Origin: Bin80 sp964503085
GTDB lineage: Bacteria > Bacteroidota > Rhodothermia > Rhodothermales > Bin80
NCBI GenBank assembly: GCA_964503085.1
Contig: CAZCYQ010000070.1
Location: 1 to 15,296 of the forward strand
Direction of reading: 5' to 3'
DNA: 15,296 nt
Shown piece after piece: positions 1-8,050 of this stretch (positions are counted from its first letter, which is position 1; each line of letters begins with the position of its first letter). Under the pieces are notes generated by a model. That model was not told where the DNA came from and did no database searches. It saw nothing but the letters and a program-made list of their open reading frames with translations. Both the position numbers and the translations under genes were made by a program.

Positions 1-134
1 CTTTCGAAAATTACCTAAATTTATGACTCATCTCACAATTAAGGGCGAAGACCCCTTCAAAATACTATCTTGACATTCCCCAATTTTACCAGCAGAATAC
101 CTCCTTCGCAGAGTAGGTACCAAGGAACTTCAAC

Positions 135-1628
135 CTACTGCGATCCTATTTTCCAAACTTGGCTTTCGGCTGTTACTTCCACATCCCAGGGCTGGGATGG
201 GTTGGGGATATAACGGGGATCATTGTCTTTATCGGGGAAATAGTCCAAGACACTCAGCAATTCCTCGTAGTTTTTAGTCCTTTCTTCTGTATTAAGTTGG
301 TCGATTAAGTTTTGTTGTTCATCGGGATCGACTTCCAAGTCATAAAATTCTGTCGGGCTTTTATTGGAGCCTATAGTAAGTTTGTAGCGCAGGTTACGAA
401 CCACCCGGTCCCGGAATACATATTGATTCTCAACGCCTTGATCTGTCAATCTAGCATTGTTACCTCCTCCCATTCCAAGAATCCATTCACGTTGCGAATT
501 AGGGGAGTTCCTAAGCAATACAGATTTAAAGGATTTTCCATCAATCACCTGTGTTTCGTCACCCACACTCCATTTATCTCCTACGCTCACCCCAGCTAAA
601 TCAAGAAAAGTGGGGAAGAGATCTGTAAAGTCTATCAGTGCATTTGATTTGGTACTTGCTTCAATAGTCCCAGGCCAACTTGCTATGAAAGGCAAGCAAA
701 TTCCTGATTCTGAAGTAGAGCCCTTCCCTCCATCTATTATCCTTCCATTCATGTGAGCCGAAAAGCCCCTTGAAGTCCCGTTATCTGTCGTCCAAATAAT
801 CAGGGTATTTTCACGTATCCCGAGCTTGTCCAATTCCTGCACAATCTCTCCGGTGATTAAATCCGTATATCTCACCATCGACGCATGTGTCTCCAGTGTG
901 GTAGGAAATACCTCTGAGTCAGGGGGAGTCTTTTCATAGGGCCCGTGTGTAAGTACCATGGGGTAATAAACAAACATGGGCTCCTCCTTATTCTTACGCA
1001 GAAAATCAATGAGGCAACCCTTGAAGATGTCTGGGCCATACTCGCCAGGATACAGTCTGCTACCTTCTTTGGTGAAAATATATGGATCATTATATCTGTT
1101 CTGCGAGGCTTCTGGATTCCCGGTTTCGTAGCCTGTCCACATGCAAAATTCATCAAACCCTACCTTGGTCAGTGCATCAGGCTCCACTCTAAAGTCATCG
1201 ATTTGCCATTTCCCTCCGATGAAGGTATTATATCCAGCCCGTTTCATTTCCAGGGGCAGAGATGGATTGAGAGACTCATCAAAGTGAGCTCCTCCTCCCC
1301 AACGAGGCACATCCCAATGATTTACCCAACCGTGTCTGAAAGGATATTGACCAGTCAAAAATGTCACACGTGACGGCGTGCACTGAGGCGTTCCATAGAC
1401 ATTATTGAATTGCATGCCGCTTTCAGACAGAGCATCAATGTTGGGAGTAGCGATGTCCGTAGCACCGTAACTGCTAAGCCACTCTTTTCCCAAATCATCA
1501 ATTAAAAAAACGATGATGTTCGGCTTCTGACTTTGCAACTCCAGGCTTCCATCTCCCTCCATTGACGGGTTGCATGCAGTCAAAAGCAACACACTCAAGC
1601 AAGACCATGAGATTGCAGTTTTTAACAT
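135..1628 (-). CDS. Lipoprotein arylsulfatase-family sulfatase
   Basis: Predicted sulfate-ester hydrolase of the formylglycine-dependent sulfatase (alkaline phosphatase superfamily) family, 497 residues, full length. The N-terminus is a lipoprotein signal with lipobox LTAC, lipidated Cys19, so the enzyme is likely anchored on the cell envelope. The sulfatase signature CTPSR lies at residues 83-87; by family knowledge Cys83 is converted to formylglycine by a maturase encoded elsewhere. Likely metal ligands are Asp44-Asp45 near the N-terminus and Asp282-Asn283 in a TTDNG motif. Likely catalytic residues are Lys140 (GKW), His228 and Lys302 (GGKG). The C-terminal part carries the usual YDLEVDPDEQ-NL segment. 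I chose the ATG at 1628; an in-frame GTG two codons upstream (1634) is the alternative. No polysaccharide-utilisation or SusCD genes adjoin it, so the substrate cannot be named. Family assignment is firm; substrate is unknown. Confidence 0.93.
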   Translation of the reverse strand: MLKTAISWSCLSVLLLTACNPSMEGDGSLELQSQKPNIIVFLIDDLGKEWLSSYGATDIATPNIDALSESGMQFNNVYGTPQCTPSRVTFLTGQYPFRHGWVNHWDVPRWGGGAHFDESLNPSLPLEMKRAGYNTFIGGKWQIDDFRVEPDALTKVGFDEFCMWTGYETGNPEASQNRYNDPYIFTKEGSRLYPGEYGPDIFKGCLIDFLRKNKEEPMFVYYPMVLTHGPYEKTPPDSEVFPTTLETHASMVRYTDLITGEIVQELDKLGIRENTLIIWTTDNGTSRGFSAHMNGRIIDGGKGSTSESGICLPFIASWPGTIEASTKSNALIDFTDLFPTFLDLAGVSVGDKWSVGDETQVIDGKSFKSVLLRNSPNSQREWILGMGGGNNARLTDQGVENQYVFRDRVVRNLRYKLTIGSNKSPTEFYDLEVDPDEQQNLIDQLNTEERTKNYEELLSVLDYFPDKDNDPRYIPNPSQPWDVEVTAESQVWKIGSQ

Positions 1629-1634
1629 TGTCAC

Positions 1635-2132
1635 TGATTATCCAATTATCTATTCTGGAACTCAATTAACTCAAAATCTAATTACGAAACCAGTCTCATC
1701 ATTTAACGGTCGTCGGCTTCATTTTTTAATTGTGGACAAACTCCTTTGCCGGTTTTTCCAGGATATGATATCTCTCTAAGATGTGGGGCTTTTTGGGGAT
1801 ATAAGAAACGAGGTATTACTACACCAGATTGGCCTGCCTGGTCATCAAACTGCGAATTGTTTCTGGTAATCTCAAGCAAAACTATCTTCAGAATATGCGT
1901 CGTTGGTGAATTCGAAATTCAATCATTCCATAAAAGTCGCGGCTGGTGTACACATGCTGTAGTCAGGCAGGAATTATCCTATATCTTAGCAGGTACAACA
2001 CTGGCCCCAATAATTACTTGAAAGCTGGATTAGTTACGCAGGTTTCTGTCCGGTTATCTAATCTTCGTAGTTTATCATTGGAACGTTGCTTGCTTCCGCG
2101 CGTGAACGGCGCCGCAAATAAAGTTTTAACCT
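1635..2132. other. 498-nt intergenic region between sulfatase and topA
   Basis: This divergent gap is the largest in the window. It holds a 91-residue open frame on the plus strand (1746-2021, TTG start), but its translation resembles nothing I know and looks like chance. I see no tRNA-like cloverleaf and no transposon ends. It contains an 8-bp palindrome GTGTACAC at 1946-1953, a short inverted repeat GAATT-cga-AATTC at 1908-1920, and GATTAG/CTAATC arms at 2028-2033 and 2058-2063. It must contain the promoters of both flanking genes. Confidence 0.5.
1645..1674 (-). promoter_or_regulatory. Possible sigma70-like promoter of the sulfatase gene
   Basis: Reading the minus strand, TTGAGT (plus 1669-1674) is followed after 18 nt by GATAAT (plus 1645-1650), which match four and five of six positions of the classical -35 and -10 hexamers. 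TTGAGT is repeated 9 nt further on (1660-1665). The implied 5' leader would be only a few nucleotides. Bacteroidota often use a different promoter consensus, so this is weak. Confidence 0.22.
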
Positions 2133-4529
2133 ATGTCCAGTCTGGTAATTGTTGAGTCTCCCACCAAGGCCAAAACGATTGGACGGTTTCTACCGTCCTC
2201 CAAATACAGGATTATGGCCAGTCTGGGGCATGTCCGGGATTTGCCCAATGGAATAAAACAAGTTCCGGCCAAATATAAGAAAGAGCCTTGGGCGTCCATT
2301 GCAGTGCGACTTGAAGATGGTAAGTTCAAACCTTTTTATATCATTCCGCCAGATAAACGCAAGGTCGTCAAGGAGCTTAAGGATGCACTTGCTCGTGCAG
2401 ATAAACTCCTGATTGCTACGGACGAAGATCGTGAAGGTGAGGCCATTGGCTGGCATCTGGTAGAGGTTTTGAAACCCAAAGTGCCTGTTCACCGAATGGT
2501 ATTTCACGAAATTACCAAAGAGGCAATCCACAGAGCGCTCGAAAACACCCGGGCAATGGACCTGGACCTGGTAGAAGCTCAAGAGTCAAGAAGGGTACTT
2601 GATCGTCTGGTGGGTTACAAGATCTCCCCGGTTTTGTGGCGTAAGATTGGCCGTGGAACGAGTGCAGGGCGCGTTCAGAGTGTAGCTGTTCGGCTGTTGG
2701 TCCTGCGAGAGAAGGAACGCATGGCATTCATTCCAGCCCAGTATTGGGATCTAGCGGCGACACTGCAAGCCAATACAGGTGAATTCACTGCAACCATGAC
2801 ACATCTTGGTGAACGCCGACTGGCAATTGGACGTGATTTTGACGATAACACCGGCCGGCTCAAAGAGTCATTGAAGGATTCGGGGATACTGTTGTTGAGC
2901 AAGCAACAGGGTGAGCACTTGGTTGCCCGCTTGCCATCGGCTTACTGGAGTGTTACAAGTGTTGAGTACAAAGAACGCTCACGGAAACCTGCGGCTCCCT
3001 TCATCACCTCCTCACTACAGCAGGAAGCGAGTCGTAAGCTCAGATGGGTAGCAAGAAAAACAATGAGGGTGGCGCAGAAACTATATGAACGAGGATTCAT
3101 CACCTACATGCGGACAGACTCGGTCACGCTCTCGAAGGAAGCTTTACAGGGTGTACGACATGTTATTCAGCGTAGGTATGGTGCAGAAAATCTTAGCAGC
3201 CACGTACGTAGATACAAAAGCAAGGTGAGCAATGCTCAGGAAGCTCACGAAGCAATCCGGCCTGCTGGCCGAGATATGAAAACCGCTGCCGAGCTGAGGT
3301 TGAGCGGAGATGAATATAAGCTGTACGACCTCATATGGAAACGCACTGTTGCAAGTCAAATGGTGGATGCCAGGGTTCGAGATACGCGTGTAATCTCCAC
3401 TGCAACCCTATCCGACTCAGAGCCGGTACATTTTCGGGCTACGGGAAGTGAAGTATTATTCAGGGGGTTTCTACAGGTTTATGCCGAGGGCACCGATGAT
3501 CCCGAGGCTACGAAGAAGGATGCAGCCCAACGCCTCCCCGCACTTCGTGAACAACAGCCGTTGAGATGCCTCAGTATTGAATCGAAATGTCACGAAACCA
3601 AGCCCCCTGCCCGTTACACAGAAGCATCCCTGATCAAGAAATTAGAAGAGAAAGGTATTGGTCGGCCGAGTACGTACGCAACGATTATCAGTACAATTCA
3701 GGACAGAGGGAGCGCAATTTTATCCGGCAGGACACTTGGTCCGACCCTCCGTGCATTTGCTACGACTGCGTTGATGGAGGAACGATTTGATTCCTTTGTA
3801 GATATAGGCTTCACTGCTCAAATGGAGAAACGCCTCGACGAGATTGCGCAAGGTAAGGAGGATGGGCAGGCATTTCTCTACTCAATTGATCAGGGAGAGG
3901 AGGGAATTCAGCAACTTGTAGAAAACGCCCTGGATCAGGCAGACGCCCGTGAGATATCTACAATCACCTCTCCCAAATGGAGTCAATGTGTAGTCCGTGT
4001 TGGACGCTACGGACCCTATGTACAGGCCACTGTGGGTGGGCGGGAAATCCGCAGTGGGATTCCCGACAATTTATTGCCTGCAGATCTGGACGAGGAGCAA
4101 TTGCTATCACTTCTAACTGCTACGCAAACACCTGCTGAGAAATTGGGCGTTCATCCTGAAAGTGGAAAACCCATACTGCTTAAGAATGGCAAATATGGTG
4201 TCTATCTGGAAATCTCGGAACCTGAGGGCTCCAAAACCAAGCCACAGAGAAAATCAATCCCAAAGCACATTCAAGCGGAAGATGTAGACCTGGAGCTTGC
4301 CCTAGACCTCCTGAGGTTTCCAATTAAGTTGGGCAAAGATCCTGATTCCGGGGAGATGGTGTACTTTGATAGTGGACGGTACGGTCCATATGTCAAGCGC
4401 GGAAAACTGAATGCTTCGATCAAAGGGCAGCGTAATTTGGAGCACGTGACGCTGGAAGAAGCCATTAAGCTTCTAAATGAGAAAGCCACCCAACCGCGCA
4501 GGGTAAGAGGGCGGAGAAAAAAGGCTTGA
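2133..4529 (+). CDS. topA: DNA topoisomerase I (type IA)
   Basis: Relaxes negatively supercoiled DNA by transient single-strand cleavage; 798 residues, complete. The N-terminal Toprim domain (about 3-115) shows VIVESPTKAKTI with Glu8 and the metal-binding DxDxE motif at Asp97, Asp99 and Glu101. The cleavage domain has the active-site Tyr325 in GFITYMRTDS, preceded by SLQQEASRKL and followed by the NAQEAHEAIRP segment. GIGRPSTYA lies near 508-516. The C-terminus has no cysteine zinc fingers. Instead it has three topoisomerase C-terminal repeats marked by GRYGPYVQ (about 624), GKYGVYLE (about 686) and GRYGPYVK (about 748), then a basic tail, as is common in Bacteroidota and Actinobacteria. The start is ATG at 2133 with no Shine-Dalgarno. 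Its stop overlaps the alr start by one base (TGATG), so translation of alr is probably coupled. Confidence 0.98.
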   Translation: MSSLVIVESPTKAKTIGRFLPSSKYRIMASLGHVRDLPNGIKQVPAKYKKEPWASIAVRLEDGKFKPFYIIPPDKRKVVKELKDALARADKLLIATDEDREGEAIGWHLVEVLKPKVPVHRMVFHEITKEAIHRALENTRAMDLDLVEAQESRRVLDRLVGYKISPVLWRKIGRGTSAGRVQSVAVRLLVLREKERMAFIPAQYWDLAATLQANTGEFTATMTHLGERRLAIGRDFDDNTGRLKESLKDSGILLLSKQQGEHLVARLPSAYWSVTSVEYKERSRKPAAPFITSSLQQEASRKLRWVARKTMRVAQKLYERGFITYMRTDSVTLSKEALQGVRHVIQRRYGAENLSSHVRRYKSKVSNAQEAHEAIRPAGRDMKTAAELRLSGDEYKLYDLIWKRTVASQMVDARVRDTRVISTATLSDSEPVHFRATGSEVLFRGFLQVYAEGTDDPEATKKDAAQRLPALREQQPLRCLSIESKCHETKPPARYTEASLIKKLEEKGIGRPSTYATIISTIQDRGSAILSGRTLGPTLRAFATTALMEERFDSFVDIGFTAQMEKRLDEIAQGKEDGQAFLYSIDQGEEGIQQLVENALDQADAREISTITSPKWSQCVVRVGRYGPYVQATVGGREIRSGIPDNLLPADLDEEQLLSLLTATQTPAEKLGVHPESGKPILLKNGKYGVYLEISEPEGSKTKPQRKSIPKHIQAEDVDLELALDLLRFPIKLGKDPDSGEMVYFDSGRYGPYVKRGKLNASIKGQRNLEHVTLEEAIKLLNEKATQPRRVRGRRKKA

Positions 4530-5677
4530 TGAAGCCCCGTTTATGGATGCGTGGAGTATTCAGGAAGCTGAGAGCTCGGCGATACACGTATCAGCGTCAA
4601 GTTCAGGTCAATGTAAGCCGATCGGCCTTAGAGTACAACTTGAAAGTATTCCGGGGAATGTGTGGAAACGCTGCCGTAGCCCCTGTTCTGAAAAGCAATG
4701 CCTATGGTCACGGATTAGTTCATGTAGCCCGAGTATTTGATCCGGCGGAATGTCCGTTCTTTGTGGTAGACGGGTACCATGAAGCATTGATTCTGCGGAA
4801 TGAGGGCATCCGTACACCTCTCCTGGTTATGGGATTCACACCCTCGGAAAACATCCTGAGCAGCCGGTTGCGTAATGTAGCCTTCATGGTGGGAGATCTG
4901 GAACAACTCAAAAATCTAGCAACCCATCGTCAATCCCGATGCAGGTTGCATCTTAAAGTTGATACCGGACTACATCGTCACGGCGTTGCACCTTCAGAGT
5001 TTAATGAGGCATTGCACCTAGTTACAAGTGCGCCTAGTTTGGAGTTGGAGGGCATCTGCTCTCACTTTGCGGATGCCTCGGGCAGCAATACTGACTTTAC
5101 TAGGACACAACTTTCAAGATGGAATACGCAGATTGAACCACATCGCGATCGTGTGCAGTATTTACATATCGCCAATACCGCCGGAACCGCGTGGACGAAG
5201 GAGGCTGTTGGGAATGTAGCAAGGGTGGGACTCGGTTTGTACGGATTTGACACCCATCCATCTCGTAGTCTGTCTCTTAGACCAGCTTTGTCCGTCCAAT
5301 CACGCCTGCGAAGTTTAAGGACGATTGATCCGGGAGAGAGGGTCGGCTATGGACTCACTTGGCAAGCTTCTGAGGTCACTACATTGGCTTTGATACCAAC
5401 TGGATATAACGCCTGCGTAGACCATCGTCTGTCGAATAAGGGGGCATTCAGGATTGAAGGTGCAGATTGTCCGATCGTTGGCCGTGTAAGTATGAATGCA
5501 ACCATGATCAGTATTACGCAGGCACTAGATGCAAAACCCGGTCAGGTAGTCGAAATCATAGCATCAGATCCAGGAGCGGTTAATTCGGTGAGTAAAATTG
5601 CCAGCATTTGTGACACAACACCGCATGTGATCCTTTCAGGGATCTCGCCGCTTCTTCGGCGGGTAATTGTAAAGTGA
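4529..5677 (+). CDS. alr: Alanine racemase
   Basis: PLP-dependent interconversion of L- and D-alanine for peptidoglycan precursor synthesis in the cytoplasm; 382 residues. The PLP-binding lysine is Lys55 in LKSNAYGHG. The TIM-barrel part shows LKVDTGLHRHG, the GICSHFADA segment, and HIANTA with RVGLGLYG (Arg232, expected to face the PLP ring nitrogen). The catalytic tyrosine of the C-terminal domain is probably Tyr274 in VGYGLTW. Two motifs deviate: the usual GYADG/GYNDG reads GYNAC (292-296), and GRV(C/S)MD reads GRVSMN (Asn323). SMN variants do exist in this family as far as I recall; GYNAC looks rarer. The N-terminus has about 15 extra basic residues. The ATG at 4529 is chosen; a TTG one codon upstream is the alternative. 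The gene is not fused to murF, as it often is in other Bacteroidota, and is probably co-transcribed with topA. Confidence 0.92.
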   Translation: MKPRLWMRGVFRKLRARRYTYQRQVQVNVSRSALEYNLKVFRGMCGNAAVAPVLKSNAYGHGLVHVARVFDPAECPFFVVDGYHEALILRNEGIRTPLLVMGFTPSENILSSRLRNVAFMVGDLEQLKNLATHRQSRCRLHLKVDTGLHRHGVAPSEFNEALHLVTSAPSLELEGICSHFADASGSNTDFTRTQLSRWNTQIEPHRDRVQYLHIANTAGTAWTKEAVGNVARVGLGLYGFDTHPSRSLSLRPALSVQSRLRSLRTIDPGERVGYGLTWQASEVTTLALIPTGYNACVDHRLSNKGAFRIEGADCPIVGRVSMNATMISITQALDAKPGQVVEIIASDPGAVNSVSKIASICDTTPHVILSGISPLLRRVIVK

Positions 5678-5686
5678 TCGCTTGTG

Positions 5687-7033
5687 TCAGGGCAACCGGA
5701 TGATCGGTTTAGAGATCGTCCCGGCTGAAACTATATATATTCCCGCAGCCAGTGCACGCGGGTTCCAGTGAATGTGGCTCTGCCCCTTTCTTGCAATAGA
5801 GGTGATCAGGCGTCCGTAGATGTCAGTGATGAACAGTTGATCAGGTGCGTTGCTCGAGAGTGTGATGGTTATGGATACGGTGAACGGGTTAGGGTACGCT
5901 TCCAGTTTGATAAGTTCAGGGGTTTCTTTGCGGGAGAGCACACTGTTTTTTGCGAAAATATGCACTGCGACACCGGGTTCCGTAATGGCATACTGATCTT
6001 TCCAAGCCACAATAGCATGGCCGAATGTGGCACTGCCCTGGACATTGACGCGGTGCGAACCTGCCCCGAACTCGTCAAGACGCAGGACCCATACGAGACC
6101 ATTTTGTGCAGATGAGCTTGATGGGGCTCCTATGATGACATGATCTTCAGCCACTGCGATGCTGGTGCCCGCTTTTGTTGATGGTACTGGTGGAACAGGC
6201 GTGAACGAGTAGGTCTGTTCCCAATCAGGCACCCCTAGAGTATAGACGTAGACAAGCGACGCACCGGGTGCGCCGACGACCGCGCGTATGTATTGGTTGT
6301 ATGTTCCCAAGGCAACACTCGTGCCGAACGCATGCTCATATCCGGCAGAACCGCCACGAAGTTCGGCTTGGAGTCGCCAGTCTGAGCCAGAGGTTCTTTC
6401 GTATATGTAGGCAAGGCCGGCTCTTTCCCCACGTGGCTCGTAGGCCCGAGGTGCACCGACCAACAGGATTTCTGAATCCATGGCAAGCGCCTGCCCAAAG
6501 GCCTCACCGCCAGACTCTCCGTGAAGGGTTTGTGTCCAGTTCCATTCATTCTGTGGAGACTGTATATAAAGGTCGATACGCCCGCGTCCAAACTGATCTG
6601 CTGGGCTGCCCACAGCCACGAAAATTCCGTGCATGGCCACTGCTCGTCCATAGCCATCTGTATCCTGCGTAACGAAACTCAGGGGTTGAGGAAGCTGGTT
6701 ATCGCGAAGATCGTAAAAGTAGGCTCTTCGGTTTCCAGGGGCACCAGCGACCAATAAATGGCCATACGCGGCCAAGCTGTAGCCTAAGCTGTCCTTGAGG
6801 GTGCCCTCTAGCGTCAGTGCCGGTGTCCATCCTCCCTGTGGTTTTTGACGGTAGGTCCAGATCATGCCGCTTCCATCCGCTGCACTAGGATCGCCGATCA
6901 CCAGAGTTGAATCGCCTGCAGCTATTGAATATCCGAATGCTGGCGTCAGAGCTTCAATACGGTACTGTGCGGCAATACAAGAGCACTCAAGAATGACTAA
7001 ACCAAGTGCAGCCAGTCCAATAGATCTGAGCAT
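5687..7033 (-). CDS. Secreted FG-GAP-type beta-propeller protein with T9SS type A sorting domain
   Basis: Predicted exported or cell-surface protein of 448 residues. It has a type I signal peptide (about 1-22, hydrophobic core LAALGLVIL, cleavage probably after IAA). Seven repeats of the form (F/Y/L)G-x-S/A-(I/V)A-n-GAP start near residues 33, 83, 128, 179, 236, 288 and 337, that is about every 50 residues, which fits one seven-bladed propeller. I see no DxDxDG calcium loops, so it resembles the FG-GAP_2-type repeat more than integrin-alpha blades. The last 75 residues form a T9SS type A sorting domain: YPNPF at 380-384, then DIYGRLI, HWNPRALAAGIY and a basic/hydrophobic end. Secretion through the type IX system is therefore expected; its ligand is unknown. 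Its ATG overlaps the rsgA stop (TGATG), suggesting translational coupling. Its stop lies 9 nt from the convergent alr stop. Confidence 0.88.
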   Translation of the reverse strand: MLRSIGLAALGLVILECSCIAAQYRIEALTPAFGYSIAAGDSTLVIGDPSAADGSGMIWTYRQKPQGGWTPALTLEGTLKDSLGYSLAAYGHLLVAGAPGNRRAYFYDLRDNQLPQPLSFVTQDTDGYGRAVAMHGIFVAVGSPADQFGRGRIDLYIQSPQNEWNWTQTLHGESGGEAFGQALAMDSEILLVGAPRAYEPRGERAGLAYIYERTSGSDWRLQAELRGGSAGYEHAFGTSVALGTYNQYIRAVVGAPGASLVYVYTLGVPDWEQTYSFTPVPPVPSTKAGTSIAVAEDHVIIGAPSSSSAQNGLVWVLRLDEFGAGSHRVNVQGSATFGHAIVAWKDQYAITEPGVAVHIFAKNSVLSRKETPELIKLEAYPNPFTVSITITLSSNAPDQLFITDIYGRLITSIARKGQSHIHWNPRALAAGIYIVSAGTISKPIIRLP

Positions 7034-7974
7034 CAGCGTCCTATATCGGCATCTCCAAGACGTAAGGTATAAAGGATGTTGAGATAGCTTTCATAGCGTT
7101 CGTCGCTGATTCTCTCCATCATATGTGCACGCTTCACGGCACAGTTCGGTTCGTGATCGTGTGTGCAGGCGGGGAAACGGCAACTTGTGAGATGTGGCCT
7201 GAACTCCGGGAAGTGATGCGCAAGTTCCCACGGTTTAATATCCAGAAGACCAAATTCGCGTATGCCCGGCGTATCCATAACACTGCCACCAGTGATCAGT
7301 GAATGCAGTTCGGTATGCGCTGTGGTGTGGCGTCCCTTACTGGTTTTGTCGCTGATAGATTTTGTAGGAATATTTATCTCGGGGTCAATGGCATTAAGAA
7401 GCGAAGATTTACCAACTCCTGAGGGCCCTAATAGCACATTGATCTTGTCGGAAAACAGATTGCACAATGTCTCTAGGTTGACCTGCTCTTTCACACTGGT
7501 CAGCACGACTGGGTAACCCAACTTCCGGTAATACTCACCGAGCTCTCCGACTGATATTGAGAGATCTGGTGTAGCCAGATCCATTTTATTAATCACCAGC
7601 CCTGCCGGGATGTCCTGCGTTTCGCAGGCAATCAGCAGGCGGTCAGCCAGTCTCCAGTTCAGTGCGGGCTGTTGAGTTGCCTGAACAATCCATATAAAGT
7701 CAACATTTGCCACAAGAATTTGACGCTTCCGTACTTTGCGTCCCGCAGCCCGGCGTTGTAGACAGTTATATCGCTGATGGACCTGGGTGATTAATCCGGT
7801 GTTGTCTTTTTGAATCAGGAGACCGACGCGATCGCCTACGGCGATCGGCTGCGTACTGTCTTCGTGATCCAGACGCATTCGACCGCGAATGCGCGAAGGG
7901 ATCATTTCCCCCTTGACCGAGACATCAATCCAGGTTCCAGTGGAACGAACCACCGTGCCGGTGTGCATGAGCAT
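7033..7974 (-). CDS. rsgA: Ribosome small-subunit-dependent GTPase A
   Basis: Circularly permuted GTPase (YjeQ/RsgA) that acts in late 30S subunit maturation; 313 residues, normal length. An N-terminal OB-fold (about 1-75) is followed by the permuted G motifs: G4 NKMD (129-132), G1 GPSGVGKS (183-190), a switch segment SDKTSKGRHTT (208-218) and G3 DTPG (234-237). The C-terminal zinc motif is Cys265, Cys270, His272 and Cys278, matching the family. The start is ATG at 7974; a second in-frame ATG two codons later (7968) is possible. It is the first gene of a two-gene minus-strand unit with the exported propeller protein and is divergent from the small acidic gene at 8051. Confidence 0.97.
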   Translation of the reverse strand: MLMHTGTVVRSTGTWIDVSVKGEMIPSRIRGRMRLDHEDSTQPIAVGDRVGLLIQKDNTGLITQVHQRYNCLQRRAAGRKVRKRQILVANVDFIWIVQATQQPALNWRLADRLLIACETQDIPAGLVINKMDLATPDLSISVGELGEYYRKLGYPVVLTSVKEQVNLETLCNLFSDKINVLLGPSGVGKSSLLNAIDPEINIPTKSISDKTSKGRHTTAHTELHSLITGGSVMDTPGIREFGLLDIKPWELAHHFPEFRPHLTSCRFPACTHDHEPNCAVKRAHMMERISDERYESYLNILYTLRLGDADIGR

Positions 7975-8050
7975 TAATGGTTGATCGCAACAGAGCGTCC
8001 GTGTACACGTATTACAGGAACATGAGTAATTTACTTAAGGCGCACCGAAA
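7975..8050. promoter_or_regulatory. Divergent promoter region with palindromes
   Basis: This 76-nt region lies between the divergent rsgA and the 76-residue ORF. It contains a perfect 10-bp palindrome CGTGTACACG at 8000-8009, close to its centre, and an AGTAA-t-TTACT inverted repeat at 8025-8035. Both are candidate operators from symmetry alone; no regulator is identified, and no standard promoter hexamers stand out. Confidence 0.35.

Noticed and set aside
40..60. AAGGG...CCCTT hairpin downstream of the sulfatase stop
   Set aside because: Only a 5-bp stem, about 80 nt past the stop and without a U-tract; too weak to call a terminator.
872..1373. Open frames of 90-142 codons on both strands within the sulfatase gene
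   Set aside because: They overlap a complete conserved gene and translate to low-credibility sequence; shadows of the real frame. Similar shadows in topA, lon, rsgA, the propeller gene and sucC were dropped for the same reason.
1746..2021. 91-residue plus-strand open frame in the sulfatase-topA gap
   Set aside because: It begins with TTG, has no ribosome-binding site, and its translation shows no domain, signal or sensible composition; most likely a chance frame.
5644..5663. Hairpin CGCCG-cttctt-CGGCG near the end of alr, a possible terminator
   Set aside because: It is inside the coding sequence (ISPLLRR), has a short stem and no U-tract on either strand.
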